From positions 14,198-78,197 of the forward strand of contig JBHJHD010000059.1 in assembly GCA_050331115.1 (NCBI GenBank): DNA of 64,000 bases. Direction: 5' to 3'. The DNA comes from JBCCAG01 sp050331115 (GTDB taxonomy: Bacteria; Cyanobacteriota; Cyanobacteriia; CAKZMO01). The notes below the pieces were generated by a model. That model saw only the letters and a program-made list of their open reading frames with translations, had not been told where the DNA came from and ran no database searches. This document shows positions 1 through 8,425 of this stretch, one piece after another. How positions within the stretch are numbered: position 1 is the stretch's first letter; every line of letters starts with the position of its first letter. The position numbers were made by a program, and so were the translations under genes.

Positions 1-1
1 C

Positions 2-925
2 TTCACAAATAAGCTGTGGAACGCGGCTCGCTTCGCGATGATGAACCTAGACGGCAAATCGCCGGCTGACCTGGGGCCGCCCCAAGAGGCCGCCCTAGAG
101 CTGAGCGATCGCTGGATTCTCTCGCGCTTCCATCGGGTTGCTCAGACGACCGGTCAAGATCTCGATCGGTACGCCATGGGGGAGGCCGCCAAGGAGCTAT
201 ATGAATTTACCTGGGGCGACTTCTGCGACTGGTACATCGAGCTAGTCAAGTCTAGGCTCAACGGTGAAAATGAGCCATCCCGCCGCGCGGCGCAGCAGAC
301 CCTAGCCCTAGTGCTCGACGGCATCCTGCGCATGCTGCATCCATTTATGCCCCACATCACGGAGGAGATCTGGCACAAACTGACCCAAAGCGAGGATACC
401 GTTTTCTTGGCCCATCAGACTTATCCGATGGGAGACGCCGCTGCTATTCGCTCAGACATCGAGACGACCGTGGCTACCATCATCGACACGGTTCGCACAA
501 TTCGCAATCTCCGAGCTGAAGCCAGCGTCAAGCCCAGCACCGCGATTCGCACTATTTTGCAGAGCGACAGCGCTGAAGAGCGCGATACGCTCCGTCAGGG
601 CGACGCCTACATTAAAGATCTGGCCCGCGTCGCCACGCTAGAGATTGTTGATTCTGCGCCGGCCGAAAAGATGTTTACTGGCGTGACTGGGACGATCCAG
701 GTGCTGATGCCGCTCGAGGGTTTTGTGGATGTAGACGCCCTGCGCAGCAAAGTCGAAAAAGATCTAAACAAAATCAACCAGGAGACTGCCGCCCTTAAAG
801 GACGATTGGGAAATCCTGGCTTTGTCAATAAGGCCCCGGCCAACGTCGTCGAAGGGGCCAGGCAGGCGCTAGCTGAAGCAGAGAAGCAGGCCAGCATTTT
901 GACGGCTCGGCTTGACCAGATTTAG
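2..925 (+). CDS. valS: Valine--tRNA ligase, C-terminal part (cut by window edge)
   Basis: This reading frame is open from the first bases, so the gene begins upstream of the window; about 307 C-terminal residues are visible. The class I synthetase charges tRNA-Val with valine in the cytoplasm. The first visible residues, TNKLWNAARF, are the conserved block that opens the anticodon-binding helical domain of ValRS. The visible part runs through that domain (HPFMPHITEEIWHKL). It ends in the C-terminal coiled-coil tRNA arm, roughly the last 70 residues, rich in Lys, Glu and Ala, with the NPGFVNKAPANVVE signature typical of ValRS. The catalytic HIGH and KMSKS motifs lie outside the window. The frame is intact up to a TAG stop. 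Confidence 0.96.
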   Translation, partial: FTNKLWNAARFAMMNLDGKSPADLGPPQEAALELSDRWILSRFHRVAQTTGQDLDRYAMGEAAKELYEFTWGDFCDWYIELVKSRLNGENEPSRRAAQQTLALVLDGILRMLHPFMPHITEEIWHKLTQSEDTVFLAHQTYPMGDAAAIRSDIETTVATIIDTVRTIRNLRAEASVKPSTAIRTILQSDSAEERDTLRQGDAYIKDLARVATLEIVDSAPAEKMFTGVTGTIQVLMPLEGFVDVDALRSKVEKDLNKINQETAALKGRLGNPGFVNKAPANVVEGARQALAEAEKQASILTARLDQI

Positions 926-1307
926 ATGGCCTGTTGAACCGCTGATATAATGGTGGGCGGGGGTAGTAGCTATCGCGCTTGATGCAGGAACGAACGTAAC
1001 CTTATCGCGTTCAGTGCCTCATAGCGCTGCGATCGCGTCGGATAGCTGGTAATTTGTTCATAGCACCGTTTCATGGAAGCGGTTTGGCTTGAGATCCTTA
1101 AGATTTTAAAGGCTTTTGCAGGGCTTCGAGTGCTAAACCTTAAGAGGTTTCCCGATGCTAACGCCATCTGACCCGCCAGAATTTATCTATTGCTCACAAA
1201 TACGATGCTTTAGGTTAAATCTTTACGGGTCTTAAATATTTCCCAGAAGATAGCCTGCAAAATATAGAGATATACTAACCCTCGATGATTGGCTAAGCAT
1301 CACTGCA
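926..1307. other. Intergenic region, no gene seen
   Basis: About 380 bases separate valS from the next gene. No frame has convincing coding character and there is no tRNA. A TATACT hexamer at 1271-1276 could be a -10 element for the gene starting at 1308, but no matching -35 box is evident. Confidence 0.5.
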
Positions 1308-1859
1308 ATGCTCTATCTGGCTAAAGTGCAACGAAATAGCGACCCAGGTGATCCGCAGCTCCTGCTTATGGCTTATCGGAGCGATGAGCAAGACTGGCTC
1401 GCTCTGCCTACAGGTGCGGAGGAAACCATTATTTTGTCGAAAGAAATCTCATACGGCGATGGTGACGCTGTCCTTGTTGAGCTACGCGGCGAGAATGACG
1501 TGGCTGAGATCAAAGATGCGACGGCGTGGCTGCTTGAGCTAGTCGATCAGTATCTCTCGCTCGGGCTATCCCCCGAAGATATGAGGGAAGAGGTTGAGCG
1601 TATAGAGGAGTGGCGAAAGTCGCTCACGCTCAAAAGCCAGGATGTGGTTCGGCAAACGCTAGAAGTCGAAACGCGCCGAGATCAAATTCAAGAGCTGGAA
1701 ACCAAGCTTGAGCAAGAGCGTAAGCAGCTAGAGCTGATGACGGAGCAGCTGCAAAAATTGGAAACCAAGCTTGAGCAAGAGCGCCAGCAGCTGAGCCCTC
1801 TAGACTCTGCCGAAAAAGCCGACACGCGTCTGCCTGATCCGACCAATACCTTGGGGTGA
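1308..1859 (+). CDS. Conserved cyanobacterial coiled-coil protein of unknown function
   Basis: The 183-residue product is a soluble protein without signal peptide or membrane helix. I know this kind of protein only as a cyanobacterial hypothetical; no enzymatic motif is visible. Residues 1-65 look globular, with several strand-like stretches (MLYLAKVQ, PQLLLMAYR). Residues 70-100 are helical, and residues 100-160 form a charged coiled coil. Within the coiled coil a 21-residue unit (three heptads) containing LETKLEQER..QL occurs twice in tandem. At DNA level the copies share an exact 25-bp match at 1696-1720 and 1759-1783. The Pro- and Asp-rich tail is probably disordered. The start is ATG; no strong ribosome binding site is visible. 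Confidence 0.75.
   Translation: MLYLAKVQRNSDPGDPQLLLMAYRSDEQDWLALPTGAEETIILSKEISYGDGDAVLVELRGENDVAEIKDATAWLLELVDQYLSLGLSPEDMREEVERIEEWRKSLTLKSQDVVRQTLEVETRRDQIQELETKLEQERKQLELMTEQLQKLETKLEQERQQLSPLDSAEKADTRLPDPTNTLG
1696..1783 (+). repeat. 63-nt internal tandem repeat inside the coiled-coil gene
   Basis: An exact 25-base match at 1696-1720 and 1759-1783 repeats with a period of 63 nt, so the unit preserves the frame and adds 21 residues. Such identity at synonymous positions points to recent duplication rather than convergent coiled-coil sequence. Confidence 0.85.
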
Positions 1860-1930
1860 AGTTCGCTCGACTTTGATATAGCAAATGTCCCGATGCGTTA
1901 GGCCATTTGCTATGCCTCCTTATCAGCCCT

Positions 1931-3898
1931 CTACCTAACCGCCGCCGGCAGCGCTCGCCGACTGGTCGGCTTTGTCGTGTTTGGCTGCAGCAGGACTTCT
2001 CGAATCAGCCGCGCAGTGAGCCGCTGGGTCAACTCACCCGCAACCGAGCGGCCCATCTGGCGAAACTCAGGCTGACTCAGCACGTGGGGTACTAGCTCAG
2101 CAACCAGCGCCGGGCTAAAGCCAGGGGTGTCCCGCAGGATGTTAACGATGCGCACAATGTGGTCGAGGTTGCTGGACTGAGCCGCTGTCCTAGGCTGGCG
2201 GACCTGTAGGCCCACCCGCTCGCGAACGCTAAACACGGCCTGCTGCAGCGCGTTTTGCCCCAGCCGATCTACGGCCTGAACCACGGTGTCCACCAAATGA
2301 TCGCGAATGAAAGCACCCCGCGGCGAAAAAATGAAATCGATTGTCTGGTGAAGAATCTGAGGCAGATCGTAGTCCGGACTATACTTGGCGTTCTTTAACA
2401 GGTTCTCTAGCCTGTTCCAGCGAAACCCACTGTCCTTAAACAGCAGATCTTGAAGGGAAGCCCGCAGCTCTGGCGAGGGGTCGCTCAATAAGCGCTTCGC
2501 CACGTAGGGATAGGCCTTACTCAACACCTTAAACTCTGGATCAATCTTGATTGCGATACCCTCTAGCGTAACCAGCGAGCGAATAATCAAAGCGTAGTAC
2601 GCAGGCACGCTGAACGGATACTCGTACATCAGCGCCGAGAGCTGGTCGGTGATGCTTTTGAAGTTTAGCTCGGCAACGCTCGCGCCCAGGGCGTTGCCAA
2701 ATACGTCAGCTAGGGCAGGAATAATTGGGGTGAGATCGGTATCGGGCGTAAGAAACTCAAGTTTGATGTAGTCGTTGGCAAGGCCGTCAAAATCTCGGTT
2801 GACTAAATGAACGACGGCTTCTAGAAGGCCATATCGCTGGTAGGGCTTAACCTGACTCATCATGCCGAAGTCTAGGTAAGCCAGCTTTCCGTCCGGCGTG
2901 GCCAGCAGGTTGCCGGGATGGGGGTCGGCGTGGAAGAAGCCGTGCTCAAGCAGCTGTCTGAGGGAGCACTGAACGCCCACCTCAATGAGATAGCGGGCGT
3001 CAATATCCTGGGCAATCACCGCCTCTAGGTCAGTCAGCTTGGTCCCCGTAATCCACTCCATAGTGAGGACGCGGCGGTTGGTGTACTGCCAGTAGATTTG
3101 GGGAACGTAGATATCTTCGAGGTGACCGTAAAGCTCTCTAAATCTGTCGGCATTGAGGCCCTCTTGGACGTAGTCTACCTCCTCGAAGATGCGCGCTCCA
3201 AATTCATCCATAATGGCAACTAGATCGCTCTTGAGCCTAGGAACGAACCGGTTGATGAGCTTCGCAACCTGCCGCAGCACGTAGATGTCGAGGGCAATTC
3301 GCTGGAAGAGCCCGGGACGCTGAACTTTGACGGCAACCTCTTCCCCTGACTTTAGCCGCCCCCGGTAGACCTGACCCAGCGAGGCCGCCGCGATGGGGGA
3401 GTCAGTCAGCTCGGCGTAGATATTCTCCGGGCGATCGCCCAGTTCTTCTTCAATAAACTGAAACGCCTGCGCATTGGAAAACGGCGGCAGCTTATCCTGC
3501 AGCAGGGCAAGCTCATCTAAGTAAGCAGGAGGCACTAGGTCAGGGCGGGTCGATAGGGCCTGCCCTACCTTGATATAGGCTGGTCCCAAACGAGTCAAGA
3601 TCTTCCTTGCGCGAATTGCCCGCCGCAGCTCGTTGCGCTTCTCCTGCCCCGTCCACCTATCCCAAAAAAGCTGTAGCGCAAACGTAGCTGCAGGCCAAAA
3701 AACAGCAATTATCCGCAGGATGACCGCAACCGGCCGGCGATTGTAAAATGCTTCGATAGCGGCCGGGTCGTAGCGCATCTCTGGCCGAACTTGTCCATCG
3801 TCGGGCTGATGCGCTGCCCTAAGCTTTCCTTCTATGAGCGGAGGTAGCATGTCAGGAGCGGGATTTGACGCAACGGTCTCTTGTGCTGCAGATTGCAT
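1931..3898 (-). CDS. ABC1/UbiB (AarF) family atypical protein kinase
   Basis: This 655-residue member of the ABC1/ADCK/UbiB family is an atypical kinase-fold ATPase linked to prenylquinone metabolism in bacteria and plastids. The hallmark motifs are present: KxGQ with Lys110 (AYIKVGQALSTRPDLVP), the alanine-rich loop AAASLGQ near 171-176, the ATP-site lysine in AVKVQRPG (Lys191), HADPHPGN at 323-330 and DFG at 343-345. A hydrophobic stretch at about 57-79 may associate with membrane. The 300-residue region after the kinase core is long and mostly helical, as in cyanobacterial and plastid members. Substrate cannot be read from sequence; a role in plastoquinone or phylloquinone homeostasis is inference. 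The gene is monocistronic. Confidence 0.93.
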   Translation of the reverse strand: MQSAAQETVASNPAPDMLPPLIEGKLRAAHQPDDGQVRPEMRYDPAAIEAFYNRRPVAVILRIIAVFWPAATFALQLFWDRWTGQEKRNELRRAIRARKILTRLGPAYIKVGQALSTRPDLVPPAYLDELALLQDKLPPFSNAQAFQFIEEELGDRPENIYAELTDSPIAAASLGQVYRGRLKSGEEVAVKVQRPGLFQRIALDIYVLRQVAKLINRFVPRLKSDLVAIMDEFGARIFEEVDYVQEGLNADRFRELYGHLEDIYVPQIYWQYTNRRVLTMEWITGTKLTDLEAVIAQDIDARYLIEVGVQCSLRQLLEHGFFHADPHPGNLLATPDGKLAYLDFGMMSQVKPYQRYGLLEAVVHLVNRDFDGLANDYIKLEFLTPDTDLTPIIPALADVFGNALGASVAELNFKSITDQLSALMYEYPFSVPAYYALIIRSLVTLEGIAIKIDPEFKVLSKAYPYVAKRLLSDPSPELRASLQDLLFKDSGFRWNRLENLLKNAKYSPDYDLPQILHQTIDFIFSPRGAFIRDHLVDTVVQAVDRLGQNALQQAVFSVRERVGLQVRQPRTAAQSSNLDHIVRIVNILRDTPGFSPALVAELVPHVLSQPEFRQMGRSVAGELTQRLTARLIREVLLQPNTTKPTSRRALPAAVR

Positions 3899-4159
3899 AA
3901 AAGAAGGGATTAGGGGAAAGCGGACGCAAATATATTAACTAGTGTAACAACTTGTCGCGATGACGCCTCTTTCCTCTAGAGGATTATTGTGCCTCGACAG
4001 CATTTGACCTTAAATTGAGTGCTGTTGTCTGAGGATGCTGGTGCAGATTTGCCGCGCTGGCAGACCCTTGAGCTAAGCTTATAGCCTGGGGTGATAGTCT
4101 GGGAGGGCTGTCCTGCAGCGTCTGATACCATTTAACTTAATCAGTAAGGACGACGATAA

Positions 4160-4282
4160 ATGGATATAAAGCTTGTTCTTTTAGCTATAACGCCCGTTTT
4201 TGTCGCGGCCTGCCTTTTCTTTGGCACGCGCAACGGGTTCTATGATTCGGACGATTACCACGGCAACGGTTCTGCCCATTGA
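4160..4282 (+). CDS. 40-residue single-helix membrane protein, possibly PsbY-like
   Basis: A 40-codon frame begins with ATG preceded by TAAGGA (4145-4150) at good spacing. The product starts MDIKLVLLAITPVFVAACLF, a single hydrophobic segment, and ends in a polar tail, NGFYDSDDYHGNGSAH. The length, the MD-start and the helix containing PV.VAA resemble the small photosystem II subunit PsbY. The acidic C-terminal tail is unlike the basic tail of the PsbY sequences I know, so the assignment is tentative. It could be another small thylakoid subunit. The stop codon lies inside the first unit of a 14-nt tandem repeat. It is the only gene between the UbiB-like gene and the metallo-hydrolase. Confidence 0.5.
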   Translation: MDIKLVLLAITPVFVAACLFFGTRNGFYDSDDYHGNGSAH

Positions 4283-4316
4283 GCCCTACCCATTGAGATC
4301 TGCCCATTGAGATCTG
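4275..4316 (+). repeat. Three tandem copies of a 14-nt unit
   Basis: CCCATTGAGCCCTA is followed directly by two identical copies of CCCATTGAGATCTG. The array overlaps the last codons and stop of the small membrane-protein gene and extends into the gap after it. Confidence 0.85.
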
Positions 4317-4475
4317 AAGGCGTTTTGCTCGACGTCTTGCTCAACAGGCCAGCCGCTGAATCTTAAATTGAGCGGAGCGGGGGCTGAGATAGCTTAAGCT
4401 CGCAAAGGCAGGACAATGCGCTAGGCCCTGCCTTAGAGCATCGACCGATGTAACTGATGTCCAGGTGTCTTTTCT

Positions 4476-6113
4476 GTGGCTGAACTAGAGTGCATGTCCT
4501 ATGCCGTGGGGCACGCAGATGAAGGGGTGTGCCTCTGCTTGCATATGGGTCCGTACAACATCTTGCTGGACTGCGGCATGGCGGATACCCAAGTACTCAC
4601 GTCTTCTGACCGCCCACCGGCGGACTTTGCGTTCTGCAGCCACGCCCATCCCGATCACGCTCGCGGCCTCTGGGCGCTGCATCAGGCTTATCCAGATTTG
4701 CCGATTTATACCAGCGAAGTAACCGCCCGCCTGATGGGTTTCAACTGGCCCAGTCAGGAAACGCCGGACTTCTGCCAACCAGTGCCCTGGCGATCGCCAA
4801 TTCTTCTAGCGCCGCAGCTCACCTTAGAGATCTGGCCCGCCGGACACCTGCCTGGGGCCTCGGTGGTGGCGTTAACCTACGAGGCCGAAGGGCAGACCTA
4901 CCGGGTCATCTACACGGGAGATCTAACCCTGTCCAACTCTCGGCTGGTGGACGGATTTCCCCTCGACGAACTGAGAAATTCAAAACCCGACGTCTTGATC
5001 ATAGAGGGGAGCTATGGCACCGCGCGTCATCCCCGCAGGCGGCAGCAGGAGAATGACCTAGCGGCAAAAATCCATCAATCTCTCAGCCACAAACGCTCCG
5101 TGCTGCTGCCCACGTCCATCTTGGGCATGGGCCAGGAGATTCTCATGCTGCTTCGCAGCCACCACCACTTCACCGGGCGGGAAGTCAACATCTGGATGAA
5201 TGATATTGTCGCTCGCGCCTGCGACGCCTATCTCGATCTGCTAAACAACTTCCCCGCTACAGTACAAAATTTTGCAAAGCACCAGGCGCTATTTTGGGAT
5301 GAGCGCATCCGCCCCTATGTTAGGCCGCTGTCGCAGGCGACGCCGGAGCTTTTAAGCACCGGTCTAAACATTGTGATTACTGAGTCTACAGCGGATTTAG
5401 AAGCGTGCTGCGACCTCTACCCTGGTCCCTGGCTCTTACTGCTGCCTGAGCGGCCCGGTCAGCTTGGCTCAATTCAGGCCGACGTGCAGACCCAGATTGA
5501 GTCTTCTGAGCGCTTTCACGCCGGCATAACGTCGGGTCAAATCGCGCTAGACTCATACCTGCTCAGCGATCACTGTGACGGAGCCGGGACGCTGCAGGTC
5601 ATTCACAACATTCGGCCTCAACACGTGATTTTTGTCCATGGCTCTCCGGCCTACCTCACCGATCTAACCAGCGTAGAAGATCTGCAAACCAGATACCATT
5701 TGCACCTGCCGGCGGCGGACACCTCGATCGAGCTGCCAACCAGCGACACGTTTATTCAGCCCGAGCCCCCCAACACCCACTTCGGGGGTGAGCTAACGGA
5801 GCTGCATACGGCAGTTTTAGTCACCCTAGACCAAGCCATTACCGCAGAGCCGCGCTGGCAAAAGTTTGCCGACACTGGCATTGTCGAGGCGCGCTGGCAG
5901 GGGGACGAGCTTATTTTGAGAGGCCTGCAGCAGCGAGAAATTTTGAGTGATGTCTCTTCCTCAGATAGCGCTCAGGGCATCATCGTCTGCTGCGATACCT
6001 GCGCCTACTACCGTGGTCAGCGGTGCTGCAACCAAAAATCGGCGCTGTTCGGCTTTCACGTCACGCCAGAAGGGTCCTGTCCCGTGTATCAACCGGCCTA
6101 TGAGGAGGGCTAA
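4476..6113 (+). CDS. Metallo-beta-lactamase fold, beta-CASP-type hydrolase with cysteine-rich C-terminus
   Basis: The 545-residue protein carries the metal site of the MBL fold: LLDCG at about 31-35, SHAHPDH (motif 2), the His of AGHLPGAS (motif 3) and the Asp of YTGDLTLS (motif 4). It also has a beta-CASP cap with the EGSYG acidic motif, the LSDHCDG His and the FVHG His. The family cuts or trims RNA (RNase J, CPSF-73 and YSH1 relatives), so cytoplasmic RNA processing is the likely role. Beyond the core, about 120 extra residues end in a cysteine cluster (Cys505, 506, 509, 517, 518, 535) that may bind zinc or an iron-sulfur cluster. The GTG start is supported by AGGTG eight bases upstream; ATG at 4494 is the alternative. 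Confidence 0.85.
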   Translation: MAELECMSYAVGHADEGVCLCLHMGPYNILLDCGMADTQVLTSSDRPPADFAFCSHAHPDHARGLWALHQAYPDLPIYTSEVTARLMGFNWPSQETPDFCQPVPWRSPILLAPQLTLEIWPAGHLPGASVVALTYEAEGQTYRVIYTGDLTLSNSRLVDGFPLDELRNSKPDVLIIEGSYGTARHPRRRQQENDLAAKIHQSLSHKRSVLLPTSILGMGQEILMLLRSHHHFTGREVNIWMNDIVARACDAYLDLLNNFPATVQNFAKHQALFWDERIRPYVRPLSQATPELLSTGLNIVITESTADLEACCDLYPGPWLLLLPERPGQLGSIQADVQTQIESSERFHAGITSGQIALDSYLLSDHCDGAGTLQVIHNIRPQHVIFVHGSPAYLTDLTSVEDLQTRYHLHLPAADTSIELPTSDTFIQPEPPNTHFGGELTELHTAVLVTLDQAITAEPRWQKFADTGIVEARWQGDELILRGLQQREILSDVSSSDSAQGIIVCCDTCAYYRGQRCCNQKSALFGFHVTPEGSCPVYQPAYEEG

Positions 6114-6202
6114 AGCGATTTAGCTCCGCTTTCACACCGCCGGAACATCTACTGACCAACAGCATCGGGCATTAAAGCGTTGGTTACATCGAGAAGCTCG
6201 CG

Positions 6203-6514
6203 CTAGCCGTCGCTGGCCTCGGGCCACTGGTTTCTAATTTGCTCGGCTTCGGGGCAGTCTTCTGCCGTCGGCGGCTCGACGTTTCCGCGAGGCACCGTCG
6301 CTAGCTTTTGCTGAATAGACCCAATGCTCTCTAAGCGGATCATTTCTTCCCAAGAACAGATCTCGTCCTCTTCGTCCGACTCGTACCGGACCGTGACTAG
6401 GTCGCCTTCAATGTCGAGGATCTGAGCCCGCTCGATCCAGCGCTGCTGATCCCGCAGAAAGATCCATACCTCACGACCGTCGCAACAAAGTTGATAGATC
6501 TTGCGGCTAAGCAT
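6203..6514 (-). CDS. Small conserved cyanobacterial protein (DUF6679-like)
   Basis: This protein of about 103 residues begins MLSRKIYQLCCDGREVWIFL. From memory it matches a cyanobacterial family of unknown function (DUF6679). A compact beta-rich N-terminal region contains IERAQILDIEGDLVTVRY, which reads like a small SH3-like barrel. It continues into an acidic stretch (ESDEEDEICSWEEM) and a disordered tail. The start is chosen because GGGGAGA lies about ten bases upstream of the ATG at 6514; TTG 6532 and ATG 6523 are possible but would place that motif inside the gene. No catalytic motif is visible. It converges on the preceding beta-CASP gene. Confidence 0.75.
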   Translation of the reverse strand: MLSRKIYQLCCDGREVWIFLRDQQRWIERAQILDIEGDLVTVRYESDEEDEICSWEEMIRLESIGSIQQKLATVPRGNVEPPTAEDCPEAEQIRNQWPEASDG

Positions 6515-7046
6515 GAATGACATTCTCCCCAATAAATAAACCGAGATTAGCTGGGCTAGCTAAGTCTAAATCCTGTTGTTTTCGCCAGATTATCATCTAC
6601 GGGTTCTGACCCTCATTATCCAATGCTTGATTTAGGGAGGTAATTTTCAACAGCGGCGCTCCTGCAAAATCTCTAGGTCTATACTCTAGGTCTATGTAGG
6701 CGTTATGAAACAGTCTACTGCAGTTCCATCTGTACTGGTCGACATCTGCGCTAGTCAGCGTCTGTGCTGGTCGGTAAATGCACAGCAGCGTATATCCCTC
6801 TAAGCTATTTTAGCTACTGCCGGCGTAGGCAGACAGGGGATGGGAGAGATTTTACAAAAATGTTGGTGCGATTCTGGTGCAAGACTGGACCGGATGGACA
6901 GGCCAAAGCTCAGAAGAGTAAGCCGACCCTAATCGATGGATCGAGCAAACTGCTAAGATCAAATCTGTATTATGATTGGCTGCTAAGGTTTTCAGTCTAG
7001 ATCAGCTCGCAGCGTCACGGCTTTGTCCCCACTCTTAATATATCCT
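6515..7046. other. Intergenic region with short tandem repeats
   Basis: No gene is convincing here; a 78-codon plus-strand frame inside it has unbiased composition and is probably chance. The region holds two copies of CTCTAGGTCTAT at 6671-6682 and 6684-6695. It also holds a three-unit 16-nt array at 6730-6777. Promoters for the divergent flanking genes should lie here, but none can be assigned. Confidence 0.5.
6730..6777 (+). repeat. Three tandem copies of a degenerate 16-nt unit
   Basis: Units at 6730-6745, 6746-6761 and 6762-6777 follow the pattern CTGYRCTRGTCRRYAT with few mismatches. They lie about 270 bases upstream of the M48 peptidase start. Confidence 0.75.
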
Positions 7047-7919
7047 ATGGCCACTTCTCGAGTCGTTCTCCACGGTATCCGCTCTGATCAGTTTCGTCAT
7101 CCGTTTGACCTAGAGGCAACGCAGGCCCTGCGGCAGCTTCCAGGATTTGATTTGGTCATTCGTAACCTGCTGGGTTCCGTCGCAGAGCGCTTCTTCTACT
7201 TAGATAATATTTCCTCCAGCATCGCCGTCAGCGAAGCCCAGCTGCCTCACCTTCATCACCTGCTCGTCGAGGCCTGCCAAATTCTCGATTTAGACATTCC
7301 CCAGCTCTATCTGCGGCAAAACCCTCAGCCCAACGCCTATACCTTCGCCATTCGCGGTCAGCAGCCGTTTATCGTGCTGCATACCGCTCTGGTCGATCTG
7401 CTCTCTCCTGAGGAAATTCAGGCGGTGATTGCCCACGAGCTTGGACATCTCAAATGCGAGCATGGGGTCTATCTGACCCTCGCCAACCTCATTTTACTGG
7501 CCTCTGGTGAGCTTCTACCCCTTGGGGCGGCGGTGGCCCAAAGCCTGCAGGCGCAGCTGCTACAGTGGATTCGCTGCGCAGAATTTACCTGCGATCGCGC
7601 CGCCCTACTCGTGGCTCAGAATCATCGGACAGTGGCGTCGGTGTTGATGAAGCTGACGGGCGGTTCGGCGACGCTGGCCTCCCAGCTCAATTTAGACGCG
7701 TTTCTTGCTCAGGCGCGGTCGTACGATCAGGTGAGTACCGACGATCTAGGCAGACTGCTTAAAGAAGCTCAAGTGAGCCAGCTTACCCATCCTTTGCCGG
7801 TGCTTAGGGCGCGAGAAATTGAGCGCTGGTCCGCAAGTCAGGGATACCAAAAGCTGCTGGATAGGGACGCGATCGCCTATAATAAAGATTCAAATAAGGG
7901 CGGATGGCGAAATTGGTAG
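7047..7919 (+). CDS. M48 family zinc metallopeptidase
   Basis: This is a 290-residue peptidase of the M48 (HtpX/Ste24-like) family. The zinc motif HELGH is at residues 130-134 (IAHELGHLKCEH), and the third metal ligand is probably Glu179 in AEFTCDRAALL. Moderately hydrophobic stretches at about 110-120 and 143-175 could touch the membrane, but there is no clear multi-span topology. The ATG start is preferred because it opens the conserved MATSRVVLHG block; a TTG at 7023 would add eight residues. The last seven codons and stop lie inside the tRNA-Leu gene, so the C-terminal residues GGWRNW are encoded by tRNA sequence. Cyanobacterial members are thought to act in membrane protein quality control, which is inference here. 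Confidence 0.9.
   Translation: MATSRVVLHGIRSDQFRHPFDLEATQALRQLPGFDLVIRNLLGSVAERFFYLDNISSSIAVSEAQLPHLHHLLVEACQILDLDIPQLYLRQNPQPNAYTFAIRGQQPFIVLHTALVDLLSPEEIQAVIAHELGHLKCEHGVYLTLANLILLASGELLPLGAAVAQSLQAQLLQWIRCAEFTCDRAALLVAQNHRTVASVLMKLTGGSATLASQLNLDAFLAQARSYDQVSTDDLGRLLKEAQVSQLTHPLPVLRAREIERWSASQGYQKLLDRDAIAYNKDSNKGGWRNW
7878..7883 (+). promoter_or_regulatory. Candidate -10 element for tRNA-Leu, inside the M48 gene
   Basis: A perfect TATAAT lies 14 bases upstream of the tRNA 5' end, within the peptidase coding region. No good -35 box was found at the right distance. Confidence 0.5.
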
Positions 7920-7979
7920 ACGCACCACACTCAAAATGTGGCGACTTCGGTCGTGAGAGTTCGAGTCTCTCTCTGCCCA
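7898..7979 (+). tRNA. tRNA-Leu (anticodon CAA)
   Basis: The 82-nt gene folds as a class II (long variable arm) tRNA. The acceptor stem GGGCGGA pairs with TCTGCCC with one G-U pair, and the discriminator base is A. The D-loop GGTAGACGC is standard. The anticodon stem CCACA/TGTGG holds the loop CTCAAAA, giving anticodon CAA, which reads UUG codons. The variable arm follows, then the T stem GAGAG/CTCTC around TTCGAGT. CCA is not encoded. The gene overlaps the last 22 bases of the upstream M48 peptidase gene on the same strand. Confidence 0.97.
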
Positions 7980-8425
7980 TCTCTATTTGAAATCAGCGTA
8001 GGTGGTTACTCCTTGGCGCGCCTCGCCTCAATAGCCCCAGCTTGAAGAGCTAAATTGATGCGCTGAAAAGCTAGATTGAGGCCTGCACGGTTGCGCTAAA
8101 GTTATCCCTCAGGCCCTGGAGTGCTGTTCGATCTTGGCTATCTCGAGCGCCCTGCTTCTGTGCTTAATCCGCTTTTATACTCGTTAATCCGCGTCTGTAC
8201 TGTGGATTCTGCTGACGTCAGCCAGAGTGACGCTCAGTTCATATCGCGTAGAGCGTGATACCACGCAGACAATTCCTAATTAAGGCTTCGTCAAAACCTA
8301 TCGGCAAATAGTCCATCTGGGCATGTTCAAATAAGATGGGCTATGTTAGCGAAAACGCGGCAGCTGCCACGCGGGCTCAGCGCTCAAGCGACTGGTTCAT
8401 CAAGTTGACATAGCGCTGCGGAGTT
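7980..8425. other. Intergenic region with a two-copy 20-nt repeat
   Basis: No gene or recognisable RNA is seen. Two imperfect 20-nt units (8163-8182 and 8183-8202, sharing TTAATCCGC and TACT) stand in tandem. TTGACA at 8404-8409 is only about 20 bases before the kinase start, so it is a poor promoter candidate. Confidence 0.5.

Noticed and set aside
6764..7000. 78-codon plus-strand frame upstream of the M48 gene
   Set aside because: Random-looking composition, no ribosome binding site and no recognisable domain; it begins at the edge of a tandem repeat.
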